DNA from: JACVRW01 sp963716215
GTDB taxonomy: Bacteria; Actinomycetota; Thermoleophilia; Solirubrobacterales; Thermoleophilaceae
Direction: 5' to 3'
Assembly (NCBI GenBank): GCA_963716215.1
Contig: OY970298.1
Coordinates: 682,001 to 746,000, forward strand
DNA: 64,000 nucleotides
Shown here piece after piece: positions 40,105 through 48,337 of this stretch. Under the pieces are notes generated by a model, which worked only from the letters and a program-made list of their open reading frames with translations, had not been told where the DNA came from and did not search any database. Numbering within the stretch: the stretch's first letter is position 1; every line of letters begins with the position of its first letter. Position numbers and translations under genes: made by a program.

Positions 40105-41156
40105 GCCGTACCCGCCTGGACCCGAGCGTCTTCCGCCTGCCCGTCGAGCGCATCAGGGCGGGCTACTACTCCGACGCGTACTTCAACTTCACCCGGCAGC
40201 TGCTGCAGGAGCGCGGCGACCATCCGCGCGTGACGATGCAGGTCTTCCAGAAGAACCAGTCGATCCTGGGTGGCATCGACGAGGCGCTCGCCGTGCTCCG
40301 ACTGTGTTGCGACGACTGGGCGGCGCTCGACGTGCATGCGCTCTACGAGGGCGACGAGATCGCCCCGATGGAGACCGTCATGACGATCGAGGGCGACTAC
40401 TCCCTGTTCGCGCACCTCGAGACCGTCTACCTCGGCTGCCTGGCGCGGCGCAGCCTGATCATGCGCAACGTCCGGGCGGTGGTCGAGGCGGCGCACGGCA
40501 AGCCGATCCTGTTCTTCCCCGCCCGCCACGACCACTGGCTGGTCCAGACCGGCGACGGCTGGGTGGCGCACGTGGCGGGGGCGATCGGGGTATCCACCGA
40601 CGCGCAGGCCTCGTGGTGGGGCGGGCGCGGAGTCGGGACGGTCCCGCACGGGCTGATCGCCGCGTTCGGAGGAGACACGGTGGCGGCGTCGCAGGCCTTC
40701 GCCGAGCGCTTCGCGGACGAGATGAACGTGACCGTGCTGGTCGACTTCGACAACGACTCGGTCACGACGGCGCTCGAGGTGGCCGAGGCGCTCGGGGACC
40801 GCCTCTGGGGCGTGCGACTGGACACCTCAGAGCGCATGGTGGACCGGGCCCTGTGGGACCGGATGGGCGAGTTCAGGCCCACCGGCGTCAACCCGGAGCT
40901 GGTCAAGCTGGTCCGCTCCGCGCTCGACGACGCCGGCCATCAGCGCGTCCAGATCGTGGCGTCGGGCGGGTTCGATGCCGCCAAGATCCGCCATTTCGAG
41001 CAGCTCGGCGCCCCCGTGGACGCCTACGGCGTTGGCTCCTCGCTGGTGCGAGGCGAGAACGACTTCACCGCAGACGTGGTACGTGTGGAGGGTCGTGCCG
41101 TCGCCAAGGCAGGCCGGCGGCTCAACCCCAACCCGCGCCTAGAACAAGTGGAGTAG
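40101..41156 (+). CDS. Nicotinate phosphoribosyltransferase family protein (apparent CTG start)
   Basis: Predicted to form nicotinate mononucleotide from nicotinate and PRPP for NAD salvage; 351 residues. Motifs: RIRAGYYSDAYFNFTRQLL, FQKNQSILGGIDEALAVL, FFPARHDHW, GVGTVPHGLIAAFGGDT, VLVDFDNDS, VIASGGF-like QIVASGGFDAAKI and GVGSSLV. The first standard start is GTG 40230, inside the fold and after the diagnostic YYSDAYFNFTR. No ATG, GTG or TTG exists in frame between that GTG and the DUF1385 frame. CTG 40101, overlapping the preceding TGA as CTGA, gives SRTRLDPSVFRLPVERIRAG, a normal family start. Shorter than enterobacterial PncB, as is usual for this subgroup. Confidence 0.86.
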   Translation: MSRTRLDPSVFRLPVERIRAGYYSDAYFNFTRQLLQERGDHPRVTMQVFQKNQSILGGIDEALAVLRLCCDDWAALDVHALYEGDEIAPMETVMTIEGDYSLFAHLETVYLGCLARRSLIMRNVRAVVEAAHGKPILFFPARHDHWLVQTGDGWVAHVAGAIGVSTDAQASWWGGRGVGTVPHGLIAAFGGDTVAASQAFAERFADEMNVTVLVDFDNDSVTTALEVAEALGDRLWGVRLDTSERMVDRALWDRMGEFRPTGVNPELVKLVRSALDDAGHQRVQIVASGGFDAAKIRHFEQLGAPVDAYGVGSSLVRGENDFTADVVRVEGRAVAKAGRRLNPNPRLEQVE

Positions 41157-41196
41157 GACTCAACAAGATGTCAGTGCCGGCCGATTGGACTAGGAG

Positions 41197-43077
41197 ATGA
41201 AGCGGACCGCCGCCCTCCTCTGTGCGTTCGCGGCGTTGCTGTGCGTCGTGCCGAGCGCGTTTGCCCAGGGCGGCGCCGCCCAGTGCCGCCAGCCGGTGAA
41301 GCTCGCGGGCCAGGCGCGCGTGTCCACCCTCGTCATGCCCGCCGGCAATTACCGGATCACGGTGCTGGAGACCGGGGACCTCACCTGCGACCAGGCGCGC
41401 CAGTACTTCCGCGAGATCCGCGCGGCACCAGGGGGAACGCTGCCCGAAGGATGGGAAGTCGACCTGGCCTCGCAGACCTTCTCCCGCGAGGACGGGACCG
41501 ACTCCTTCAGCGTCTCGCGTATCGCCGCGCCCGCCGCCGCGGGTGGCGGAGGCGTGACCTGGTCGGACTTCACGGACTGGGCGGTCATCTGGCTGCCGAT
41601 CATCTTCCTCGGGGTCGTGGCGTTCGCGATCCTCTGGATGCTGCGCTACATGCCGCGCACCAAGCCGCAGGAGATCAAGCCCTCCGCGGCGGGCGCCGTT
41701 CGTTGGGAGGACGTGGCGGGGGTCGAGGAGTCGAAGGACGAGCTGCGCGAGGTCGTGGAGTTCCTGCGCGACCCGAAGCGCTTCCGCAAGCTCGGCGCTC
41801 GCGTGCCGCGCGGCATCCTGCTGCACGGCCCGCCGGGGACCGGCAAGACACTGCTCGCCAAGGCGGTCGCGCACGAGTCGAATGCCACCTTCTTCGCGCA
41901 GTCGGCCTCCTCGTTCGTGGAGATGTTCGCGGGCCTCGGCGCGGCCCGCATCAGGCGCCTGTTCCGCCAGGCCCGCAAGGAGACCCCGGCGATCATCTTC
42001 ATCGACGAGCTCGACGCCGTCGGCGCCACGCGCGGCAAGGACATCTCCGGTGAGAAGGACCAGACGCTCAACCAGCTGCTGGTGGAGCTGGACGGGTTCG
42101 GCGAGCGCGACGAGGTCGTGGTGATCGCGGCCTCGAACCTGCTGGACAAGCTCGACACCGCCCTGCTGCGCCCAGGCCGCTTCGACCGCCAGATCTTCGT
42201 CTCGCCGCCCGACCTCAAGGGCCGCCGCGCGATCCTCGACGTGCACACGCGCGACAAGCCGCTGGCCGAGAAGGTCGACCTCGACATCGTGGCGCGTCAG
42301 ACCAGCGGCCTGACCGGCGCCGACCTGGCCAACCTCTGCAACGAGGCGGCGATCTTCGCCGGCCGCGAGCACCGCGACAAGCTGCTCACGATCGACTTCC
42401 AGGGCGCGCTCGAGCGCGTCATCGCCGGCGTGCAGTCGCGCCGGGTGATCACGGAGCACGAGAAGCGGGTCGTGGCCTACCACGAGGCCGGGCACGCGCT
42501 CTGCTCGGAGCTGCTGCCCTCCGTGGAGAAGGTGCACCGCATCTCGATCATCCCGCGCGGCAAGGCGCTCGGGTACACGCTCAACCTCCCCGAGGAGGAC
42601 CGCTACCTCAAGACCAAGGAGGAGCTGCTCGACTACCTGGTCGTGCTGCTGGGCGGGCGCGTGACCGAGCAGCTCGTGTTCGGCTCGGTCACAACGGGCG
42701 CCTCCGACGACCTGCGCAAGGTCCACGAGATCAGCCGCGGCATGATCACGATGTACGGCATGGGCACGGAGCTGGCGTCCAAGCAGCTGCCTGCCGACGA
42801 CTACTCGATGTCGGACAACACGCGCCGGATGATCGACGAGGAGCAGCAGTACCTGACCGACCTCGCACACCGGCGCGCGGCCAAGCTGGTGTCGGAGAAC
42901 CGCACCCTGCTGGAGGCCTTCGCGTTCACGTTGCTCGAGAACGAGGTGCTGGAGCGCGAGGACATCGAGCGGCTGGTGGGCGTCTACAAGGGCCAGACGG
43001 TTCCGCTCAACGGCGCGCACCTCGAGCCGGGCCCGGCCGACGTGGCTGCGATCGAGGCCGAGCGCCCACCTGAGTAA
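41197..43077 (+). CDS. ftsH: FtsH-type membrane AAA+ zinc metalloprotease with unusual N-terminus
   Basis: 626 residues. AAA domain: EDVAGVEESKDELREVVEFL, Walker A HGPPGTGKTLL (211-218), Walker B IIFIDELDAVGA, second region RPGRFDRQIFV (SRH Arg). Protease: HEAGH at 429-433, third zinc ligand Asp in FGSVTTGASDDLRKVHE. The N-terminus differs from standard FtsH: a cleavable-looking signal (AALLCVVPSAFAQG) replaces TM1, followed by an outer domain with Cys30 and Cys64 (NYRITVLETGDLTCDQARQY), then one membrane helix (about 128-149). The usual Gly-rich pore/linker region is changed (ATRGKDISGEKDQTLNQLL). Probably a second FtsH paralogue rather than the housekeeping one. Confidence 0.9.
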   Translation: MKRTAALLCAFAALLCVVPSAFAQGGAAQCRQPVKLAGQARVSTLVMPAGNYRITVLETGDLTCDQARQYFREIRAAPGGTLPEGWEVDLASQTFSREDGTDSFSVSRIAAPAAAGGGGVTWSDFTDWAVIWLPIIFLGVVAFAILWMLRYMPRTKPQEIKPSAAGAVRWEDVAGVEESKDELREVVEFLRDPKRFRKLGARVPRGILLHGPPGTGKTLLAKAVAHESNATFFAQSASSFVEMFAGLGAARIRRLFRQARKETPAIIFIDELDAVGATRGKDISGEKDQTLNQLLVELDGFGERDEVVVIAASNLLDKLDTALLRPGRFDRQIFVSPPDLKGRRAILDVHTRDKPLAEKVDLDIVARQTSGLTGADLANLCNEAAIFAGREHRDKLLTIDFQGALERVIAGVQSRRVITEHEKRVVAYHEAGHALCSELLPSVEKVHRISIIPRGKALGYTLNLPEEDRYLKTKEELLDYLVVLLGGRVTEQLVFGSVTTGASDDLRKVHEISRGMITMYGMGTELASKQLPADDYSMSDNTRRMIDEEQQYLTDLAHRRAAKLVSENRTLLEAFAFTLLENEVLEREDIERLVGVYKGQTVPLNGAHLEPGPADVAAIEAERPPE

Positions 43078-43088
43078 CCTCCGCCGCT

Positions 43089-43499
43089 GTGTTCGGGCGG
43101 ATTGATCACATCGGCGTGGCGGTGGCGGACCTCGAGGAGGCCGTCTCGCTCTACTCGGAGCGGCTCGGAATGCCGCTGCAGCACCGCGAGACGGTGGAGC
43201 AGCAGGGCGTGGAGGCCGTGCTGATGGGCGTCGGCGAAGCTCACGTCGAGCTGCTGAGCCCGCTCGGCCCGGACACCGCCGTCGGCCGGTTCCTGGACCG
43301 CAACGGCCCCGGAATGCATCACGTGGCGTACGGGACTGACGACATCGAGTCGGCCCTCGACGCGGCGCGCGCAGCCGGCCTGGAGCTGATCGACGACAGC
43401 CCCCGGACCGGCATCAGGGGCAGTCGCGTGGCGTTCGTGCATCCGAAATCGACGGGCGGCGTGCTGACAGAGATCGTGGAAGCTGCGGAAGGGCACTAA
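43089..43499 (+). CDS. mce: Methylmalonyl-CoA epimerase
   Basis: 136-residue VOC-fold epimerase interconverting (R)- and (S)-methylmalonyl-CoA in propionate and branched-chain catabolism. Motifs: FGRIDHIGVAVADLEEAVSL (metal His), HVELLSPLGPDTAVGRFLDR, GPGMHHVAYGTDDIESALDA (metal His) and GSRVAFVHPKSTGGVLTEIV (metal Glu at the end of the strand). GTG start. The mutase genes are not in the window. Its stop overlaps the next small gene (TAATG). Confidence 0.92.
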   Translation: MFGRIDHIGVAVADLEEAVSLYSERLGMPLQHRETVEQQGVEAVLMGVGEAHVELLSPLGPDTAVGRFLDRNGPGMHHVAYGTDDIESALDAARAAGLELIDDSPRTGIRGSRVAFVHPKSTGGVLTEIVEAAEGH

Positions 43500-43720
43500 T
43501 GGCTGACGAGAGCAGGCGGATCGACATCGGCTTCCAGGGCGGCCCCGTGCTGCCCGCGCGGGTGAAGCAGAGCGCATACGACGAGCTGCGCAAGGCGCTG
43601 TCAAAGGATCGCTCGGATCGATGGTTCGAGCTGGACACGATCGACTCGAAGGTGTCGCTCGACCTGTCGCAGATCGTGTACGTCCGCATCGACACCGAAG
43701 AGCAGCGGGTCGGCTTCTAG
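43499..43720 (+). CDS. Small conserved-looking protein (DUF3107-like), 73 aa
   Basis: Unassigned 73-residue soluble protein, coupled to the epimerase gene by a TAATG overlap. Pattern: a strand (RRIDIGFQGGPVLPARV), a helix (KQSAYDELRKALSKD) and a beta hairpin ending IVYVRIDTEEQRVGF. The ending is like that of the short actinobacterial DUF3107 proteins (…YVEI…RVGF), which suggests a small nucleotide-binding or Hfq-like beta fold, but the match is from memory of the pattern and weak. Confidence 0.65.
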   Translation: MADESRRIDIGFQGGPVLPARVKQSAYDELRKALSKDRSDRWFELDTIDSKVSLDLSQIVYVRIDTEEQRVGF

Positions 43721-43727
43721 GCCGCCC

Positions 43728-44195
43728 GTGGACCGGGCGCTCCTGCGACTGCTGCGCACGCGCGGCCACTGGCCGCCGCTGGAGCGCGCGGCAACGCTGT
43801 ACGCGCAGGCCGGCCAGCACGGCCTGCTCTGGCAGGCCGTCGGCGCGCTCGGATTCGCCGTGTCCCGCCGCTCGGACTACTCCCGCACGATGCGAGTCGT
43901 GCTGATCGCGTTCGTCGCGAACACCGCGGTCAAGCAGGTCGTGGGGCGCTCGCGGCCCGACCTCGGCGCCGACCTGCCACCGCTCGTCTCGACCATCTCG
44001 GGCCGCTCGTATCCGTCGGCGCACGCAACCACGTCGTTCGCCGCGGCCGGGGCGCTGAGCCGTGTGCTGCCGGCGCCGCCGCTGTACGTAGCCGCCGGGG
44101 CGATGGCCCTCACCCGTCCCTACCTCGGCGTGCACTACCCGAGCGACGTGGTCGCCGGCGCGGTGCTCGGGCGGGCCCTCGAGAAGCTGCTGTGA
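43728..44195 (+). CDS. PAP2-superfamily phosphatase
   Basis: 155-residue membrane phosphatase. The three signature blocks are intact: KQVVGRSRP (C1, K-x6-RP), YPSAHATTSF (C2, PSxH) and TRPYLGVHYPSDV (C3, R-x5-H-x3-D). Membrane helices surround them. Likely dephosphorylates undecaprenyl pyrophosphate or phosphatidate/other lipid phosphates at the outer face. GTG start 7 bp after the small gene; the stop overlaps ychF by 4 nt. Confidence 0.87.
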   Translation: MDRALLRLLRTRGHWPPLERAATLYAQAGQHGLLWQAVGALGFAVSRRSDYSRTMRVVLIAFVANTAVKQVVGRSRPDLGADLPPLVSTISGRSYPSAHATTSFAAAGALSRVLPAPPLYVAAGAMALTRPYLGVHYPSDVVAGAVLGRALEKLL

Positions 44196-45277
44196 AGATC
44201 GGCATCGTCGGCCTGCCGAACGCGGGCAAGTCCTCGCTGTTCAACGCGCTCACGCGGGCCGGCGCCCCTGCGGCCAACTACCCGTTCACCACGCTCGAGC
44301 CGAACGTGGCGGTGGTCGGCGTGCCCGACGAGCGGCTCGAGCGCGTGGCGCAGACCGTCGGCGCCACGCCGATCGTGCACGAGGTGATCCAGTTCCACGA
44401 CATCGCGGGGCTCGTGCGCGGCGCGCACCAGGGCGAGGGCCTCGGCAACCAGTTCCTGGGGAATATCCGCGAGACCGACGCGATCCTGCACGTGGTGCGC
44501 GTCCACGACGACGCCCAGGTGGTGCACCCGGAGGGGAGGGTCGATCCGCTCGCCGACGTCGAGACGATCGAGACCGAGCTGCTGTACGCCGACCTCGAGC
44601 AGGCCGAGCGCCGGCTCGAGCGGGTCGCGAAGCAGGCCAAGTCGGGCGACAAGGAGCTGATGGCGGAGGAGCGCTGGCTGCGCGAGGTGGTGGACGCGCT
44701 GCGCGCCGGCAGCGCCGCGCGCACCGTGCCGCCGCCGCCAGGTGCGCCCGCCGCCGCGACCCGGCTGACCGCGCTCACCTCGAAGCCCGTGCTCTACGTG
44801 GCGAACGTGGCGGAGGGAGAGCCGCTCGAGCCGCCGCCGGCGCTGGTGGCGCACGCCGAGGCCCGCAGGTCGCGCGCGACCGCGGTGAGCGCGCGTCTCG
44901 ATGCGGAGCTGGCCGAGCTCGACGATGCCGAGGCGGTGGCGATGCGCGACGAGCTGGGCGTGCGGGAGTCCGGCCTCTCGACGGTGATCCGCGAGGCCTT
45001 CGAGCTGCTGCACCTGATCTCGTTCTTCACCGCCGGCCAGGGCAAGGAGGCGCGCGCCTGGGCGATCGAGCGCGGCACCCCGGCGCGGCGCGCGGCCGGT
45101 GAGGTGCACACGGACATGGAGCGCGGCTTCGTCGCGGCGGAGGTGACCTTCTGGGAGGACCTCGTGCGCGCCGGCGGCTACAACGCCGCCCGCGAGCAGG
45201 CCCTGTCCCGGGTAGAGGGCCGCGACTACGCGATGCGCGACGGGGACGTCGTGACGTTCCGCTTCACGCCGTCCTAG
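44192..45277 (+). CDS. ychF: Redox/ribosome-associated ATPase YchF (Obg-like)
   Basis: 361 residues. G1 GIVGLPNAGKSSLFNALT, G2 region YPFTTLEPNVAVV, G3 HDIAGLVRGAHQGEGLGNQF, and the modified G4 VANVAEGE (N-x-x-E) that explains the ATP preference of the family; C-terminal TGS domain SFFTAGQGKEARAWAIERGT, HTDMERGFVAAEV and RDYAMRDGDVVTFRF. Binds ribosomes and is linked to oxidative-stress control. GTG start. End of the plus-strand run that begins at 38006. Confidence 0.95.
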   Translation: MKIGIVGLPNAGKSSLFNALTRAGAPAANYPFTTLEPNVAVVGVPDERLERVAQTVGATPIVHEVIQFHDIAGLVRGAHQGEGLGNQFLGNIRETDAILHVVRVHDDAQVVHPEGRVDPLADVETIETELLYADLEQAERRLERVAKQAKSGDKELMAEERWLREVVDALRAGSAARTVPPPPGAPAAATRLTALTSKPVLYVANVAEGEPLEPPPALVAHAEARRSRATAVSARLDAELAELDDAEAVAMRDELGVRESGLSTVIREAFELLHLISFFTAGQGKEARAWAIERGTPARRAAGEVHTDMERGFVAAEVTFWEDLVRAGGYNAAREQALSRVEGRDYAMRDGDVVTFRFTPS

Positions 45278-45344
45278 GAGCCGTGGCAGAAATCGTCCGG
45301 TACGTGTCCTTGCGGCCAAGCCGGTGAGAGTCCACCATGAGCGC

Positions 45345-46304
45345 ATGCGCCGCATCGTGATCGTCGCTTTTCCGCGAGTTCAGACGCTGGACGTGCTCGG
45401 TCCCGCCGAGGTCTTCGCCACCGCCACGCTGCTGGCGACGAAGGGCGGGTACGAGGTCGAGGTCGTCGCGCCGGAGCCCGGCCCGCTGGCCACCTCGAGC
45501 GTCGCCCTGCACCCCGACCGCACCCTCGCGGAGTGCAGCGGGCGCATCGACACGCTCCTGGTAGCCGGCGGCCGGGGCGTCCAGCAAGCCGCTCGCGACG
45601 AGCGGGTGGTCGACTGGCTGACCGCCGCCGCGAAGCGCTCGCGGCGCGTGGCCTCGGTGTGCACCGGCGCGTTCCTGCTGGCGCAGGCGGGCTTGCTCGA
45701 CGGCCGCCGCGCGACGACCCACTGGGCCTCGTGCGGCGAGCTGGCGCGCCGCCACCCGGGCGTGACCGTGGAGGACGACCCGATCTTCGTGCGCGACGGC
45801 GGCGTGTACACGTCGGCGGGCGTGACCGCCGGCATGGACTTGGCGCTCGCCTTGGTCGAGGAGGATCTCGGCCGCGAGGTGGCCCTGGAGACGGCGCGCT
45901 GGCTGGTGCTGTTCCTCAAGCGGCCCGGCGGGCAGGCCCAGTTCAGCGCCCAGCTCGCGGCTCAGATGGCCGAGCGCCAGCCGTTGCGCGAGCTCCAGGA
46001 GTGGCTGCCCGACCATCTCCACGAGGACCTGTCCGTGCCCGCGCTGGCCCGGCGCGCCTGCATGAGCGAGCGCAACTTCGCCCGCGCCTTCCGCGAGGAG
46101 ACCGGGGTGACCCCGGCCGCCTACGTCGAGGCGGCCCGCCTGGAGCGGGCCCGGATCGCGCTCGAGACGGGCGGGGAGCCGGTCGAGGCGATCGCCCGCC
46201 AGGCGGGGTTCGGCACGGTCGAGACGATGCGCCGGGCCTTCCGGCGGCGGGTCGGGGTCAGCCCGGCCGCCTACCGGGGCCGCTTTCAAGCTGAAGCAGC
46301 ATGA
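45345..46304 (+). CDS. GlxA-family transcriptional regulator (DJ-1/PfpI domain + AraC HTH)
   Basis: 319 residues. Residues 1-190 are a DJ-1/PfpI-like sensor domain: RRIVIVAFPRVQTLDVLGPA, TLLVAGGRGVQQAARDERV, the nucleophile elbow VASVCTGAFLLAQAGLLDGR, TTHWASCGELA. Residues about 210-319 are two AraC helix-turn-helices: HEDLSVPALARRACMSERNF, FREETGVTPAAYVEAARLER and EAIARQAGFGTVETMRRAFR. ATG 45345 starts at the first strand; GTG 45324 is possible. Followed by a separate DJ-1 protein with clear similarity to its own N-terminal half, which I predict it regulates. Confidence 0.9.
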   Translation: MRRIVIVAFPRVQTLDVLGPAEVFATATLLATKGGYEVEVVAPEPGPLATSSVALHPDRTLAECSGRIDTLLVAGGRGVQQAARDERVVDWLTAAAKRSRRVASVCTGAFLLAQAGLLDGRRATTHWASCGELARRHPGVTVEDDPIFVRDGGVYTSAGVTAGMDLALALVEEDLGREVALETARWLVLFLKRPGGQAQFSAQLAAQMAERQPLRELQEWLPDHLHEDLSVPALARRACMSERNFARAFREETGVTPAAYVEAARLERARIALETGGEPVEAIARQAGFGTVETMRRAFRRRVGVSPAAYRGRFQAEAA

Positions 46305-46310
46305 CCACCC

Positions 46311-46317
46311 AAGGAGG
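46311..46317 (+). promoter_or_regulatory. Strong Shine-Dalgarno AAGGAGG
   Basis: AAGGAGG lies 6 nt before ATG 46324. It is the clearest ribosome-binding site in the window, where most genes have none, and it fixes this start. The gene is second in its unit, which fits SD use inside operons and leaderless starts at their heads. Confidence 0.7.
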
Positions 46318-46323
46318 CTCATC

Positions 46324-46956
46324 ATGAAGATCGCAATCCCGCTGTACGAACGCTTCACCGGGCTGGACGCCGTCGGGCCCTACGAGGTGATGCAGCGCCT
46401 GCCCGGCGCCGAAGTGATCTGGCTCGCGGCGGAGCCCGGCCCGGTCGCGGCCGACACAGGGCACCTGCGCCTGGTCGCCGACGCCGCCTTCGAGGACGTG
46501 CCCGACCCCGACATCCTGATCGTGCCGGGAGGCACCGGCACCGACACGGCGGTGGACGACGAGCGCCTGGTCGGCTGGATCCGGCGCGCCCACGAGACCT
46601 CGCAGTGGACGACCTCGGTCTGCACTGGGTCGCTGCTGCTCGGCGCGGCCGGAGTCCTGGAGGGGCTCGAGGCCACCTCACACTGGCTCGACATCGACAA
46701 GCTGGAGCGCTACGGCGCGCGTCCCACGACCCGGCGCGTGATCGAGCAGGGCAAGGTGATCACCGCGGCCGGCGTGTCGTCGGGGATCGACATGGCCCTC
46801 ACGCTCGTGGCCCATCTCGCCGGGCCGGAGGTGGCACAGGCGATCCAGCTGGGAATCGAATACGACCCCGAGCCGCCCTTCGACGCCGGCTCGGTCGAGA
46901 AGGCGCCGCCGGAGATCGTGGAGCTGGTGCGTCACGTGGCTTCTGTCCGACACTAG
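46324..46956 (+). CDS. DJ-1/PfpI (ThiJ, isonitrile-hydratase-like) protein
   Basis: 210-residue cytoplasmic protein: KIAIPLYERFTGLDAVGPYE, ILIVPGGTGTDTAVDDERLV, nucleophile Cys in TTSVCTGSLLLGAAGVLEG, TSHWLDIDKLERYGARPTTR and VITAAGVSSGIDMALTLVAH. The GLDxxGP start and VCTGSLLLG place it in the isonitrile hydratase/GlxA-like branch. A 25-residue acidic/Pro tail (YDPEPPFDAGSVEKAPPEIV) is typical. Possible roles: isonitrile hydrolysis, glyoxalase III or aldehyde repair. Adjacent to the DJ-1/AraC regulator. Confidence 0.88.
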   Translation: MKIAIPLYERFTGLDAVGPYEVMQRLPGAEVIWLAAEPGPVAADTGHLRLVADAAFEDVPDPDILIVPGGTGTDTAVDDERLVGWIRRAHETSQWTTSVCTGSLLLGAAGVLEGLEATSHWLDIDKLERYGARPTTRRVIEQGKVITAAGVSSGIDMALTLVAHLAGPEVAQAIQLGIEYDPEPPFDAGSVEKAPPEIVELVRHVASVRH

Positions 46957-46957
46957 G

Positions 46958-47317
46958 ATGCGGATCATGCGTCTCAGCCTCGCCGTGATCGCCTTGGCCG
47001 CCCTGCTTGCGCTCGCTTCGAGCTCAGCCGCCGCACCCGTGGCGACCGCTTCGAAGTCATGCGGCGTCGGGGACTCGCGCAGCTACGGGACGACCTACGT
47101 GATCAGCATCAACGTGAGCGGCACGAGCTGCCGGGCGGGCAGGCGGCTGATCCGCGCCTACCACGCCTGCCGTCCCGGAAAGTCCGGGAAGTGCCCGAGC
47201 GTGAAGGGCTACTCCTGCTCGGAGCGGCGCACCAAGGCCGCGACGCAGTACGACTCGAGGGTCACCTGCCGTAAGGGCGACAAGACCGTCAAGCACGTCT
47301 ACACGCAGTTCACGTAG
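46958..47317 (+). CDS. Small secreted Cys-rich protein, 119 aa
   Basis: Exported protein with a signal peptide (LSLAVIALAALLALASSSAA) and a basic mature part with six Cys (35, 58, 71, 79, 87, 104). The block CGVGDSRSYGTTYVISINVS followed by GTSCRAGRRLIRAY has the C...Y-x-I/V...S/T-C-x-x-A/G-R spacing found in small actinobacterial secreted domains. A comparable C...YRITV...LTCDQAR block occurs in the outer domain of the FtsH at 41.2 kb. Function unknown; three disulfides are likely. Follows the DJ-1 gene by 1 nt. Confidence 0.75.
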   Translation: MRIMRLSLAVIALAALLALASSSAAAPVATASKSCGVGDSRSYGTTYVISINVSGTSCRAGRRLIRAYHACRPGKSGKCPSVKGYSCSERRTKAATQYDSRVTCRKGDKTVKHVYTQFT

Positions 47318-48337
47318 CTACTCGCCGAAGTCGGCGCGTACCGCCTTCAGCACCTCTCCGGCAGCCAGCCCAGCACCGGCGCCGTTGAGGTGGATGCCGT
47401 CGGCCTCGCGCACGATCCGGCGGCGGCCGTCGACCGTCATCGCGTCGCGGTAGCGCCCGCCGGGTGTGAACAGCTCGGTCATGTCGAGCACGCGCACCTG
47501 GGCCCGGAACGGCTGAGCCGCCACCTTGATCGCCGCGTTCACCGTGCGCGCCACCTCGGCGAGGTCGTCGTCGCGCGGGATCGGCAGCGTCAGCCAGTAC
47601 ACGCGCGCGCTGCCGCCCTGGCGGTAGGTGTTCATCATCCGCCGCGCCCGGTTGGCGTAGGCGGCCGCCCACTGCGGGCCGCAGCACTCGAGCTCGTCGC
47701 CGTCAGGGCCGGGTAGCGGGAAGCCCTCGTTGGCGCCGATGAACACCACGACCGCGTCGGGCTCGCGCTCGCGCACGTGCTGGGTCGAGAGCTTGCCCCA
47801 GTCGAGCAGCCCGCTCTTCGAGAGGCCGGTGCCCACGTGCGGGTCCCGCTGCACCTCCACATCGGAGTCGCGCTCCGCCAGCCGGCGCGCCGTCTCCACG
47901 TCGAGCGGCATCGCGAGCGAGTCGCCCGTCACCAGCAGCGTGTCGAGCGGCCGCGGCGGGTCGGGCTTGGCCCCCAGCTCGGCCGGGTCGAAGGAGTCCG
48001 CCGACACGGTCGGCACACCGCCGCGCGCCGCGCTCGGGGTGCTCTCGAAGCCGCCCTCGTCGCCCACGCCCCCGTCCTCGAGGAAGGCGAGCGCGTCGTC
48101 GCCCCACTCGTCGAGCGGCAGCCGGTCGGACACCCAGCCGGCCGGCTCGCCGACGGCCACCACCACGTCGCGCTCGAGGCCCGGCTGCATCTCATCGCCG
48201 GCGGTGCGCACCGAAGAGCCCTCGAACAGCACCAGTACCACGACCGCCAGGAACACCACCACGAGCGCGTCGCGCGAGCGCCGGCGCGGGCCGCGCGGCG
48301 GCTGCGGGACGGCGGAGTCGGTGTCGGCGGAGGTCAA
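47318..48337 (-). CDS. Membrane-anchored SGNH-fold (DUF459-like) hydrolase/acyltransferase
   Basis: 339 residues with an N-terminal anchor (ALVVVFLAVVVLVLFEGSSV) and an outer SGNH domain: block I LLVTGDSLAMPLDVETAR (GDS), SKSGLLDWGKLSTQHVRERE, block III VVVFIGANEGFPLPGPDG, and block V EADGIHLNGAGAGL (D-x-x-H). A ~70-residue Pro/Asp-rich linker separates the parts. It starts at TTG 48337, overlapping the MBOAT stop (TTGA). The AlgI-AlgJ/X and DltB-DltD systems pair an MBOAT protein with such an SGNH protein for O-acylation of polymers, so I predict the same partnership here. Confidence 0.85.
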   Translation of the reverse strand: MTSADTDSAVPQPPRGPRRRSRDALVVVFLAVVVLVLFEGSSVRTAGDEMQPGLERDVVVAVGEPAGWVSDRLPLDEWGDDALAFLEDGGVGDEGGFESTPSAARGGVPTVSADSFDPAELGAKPDPPRPLDTLLVTGDSLAMPLDVETARRLAERDSDVEVQRDPHVGTGLSKSGLLDWGKLSTQHVREREPDAVVVFIGANEGFPLPGPDGDELECCGPQWAAAYANRARRMMNTYRQGGSARVYWLTLPIPRDDDLAEVARTVNAAIKVAAQPFRAQVRVLDMTELFTPGGRYRDAMTVDGRRRIVREADGIHLNGAGAGLAAGEVLKAVRADFGE

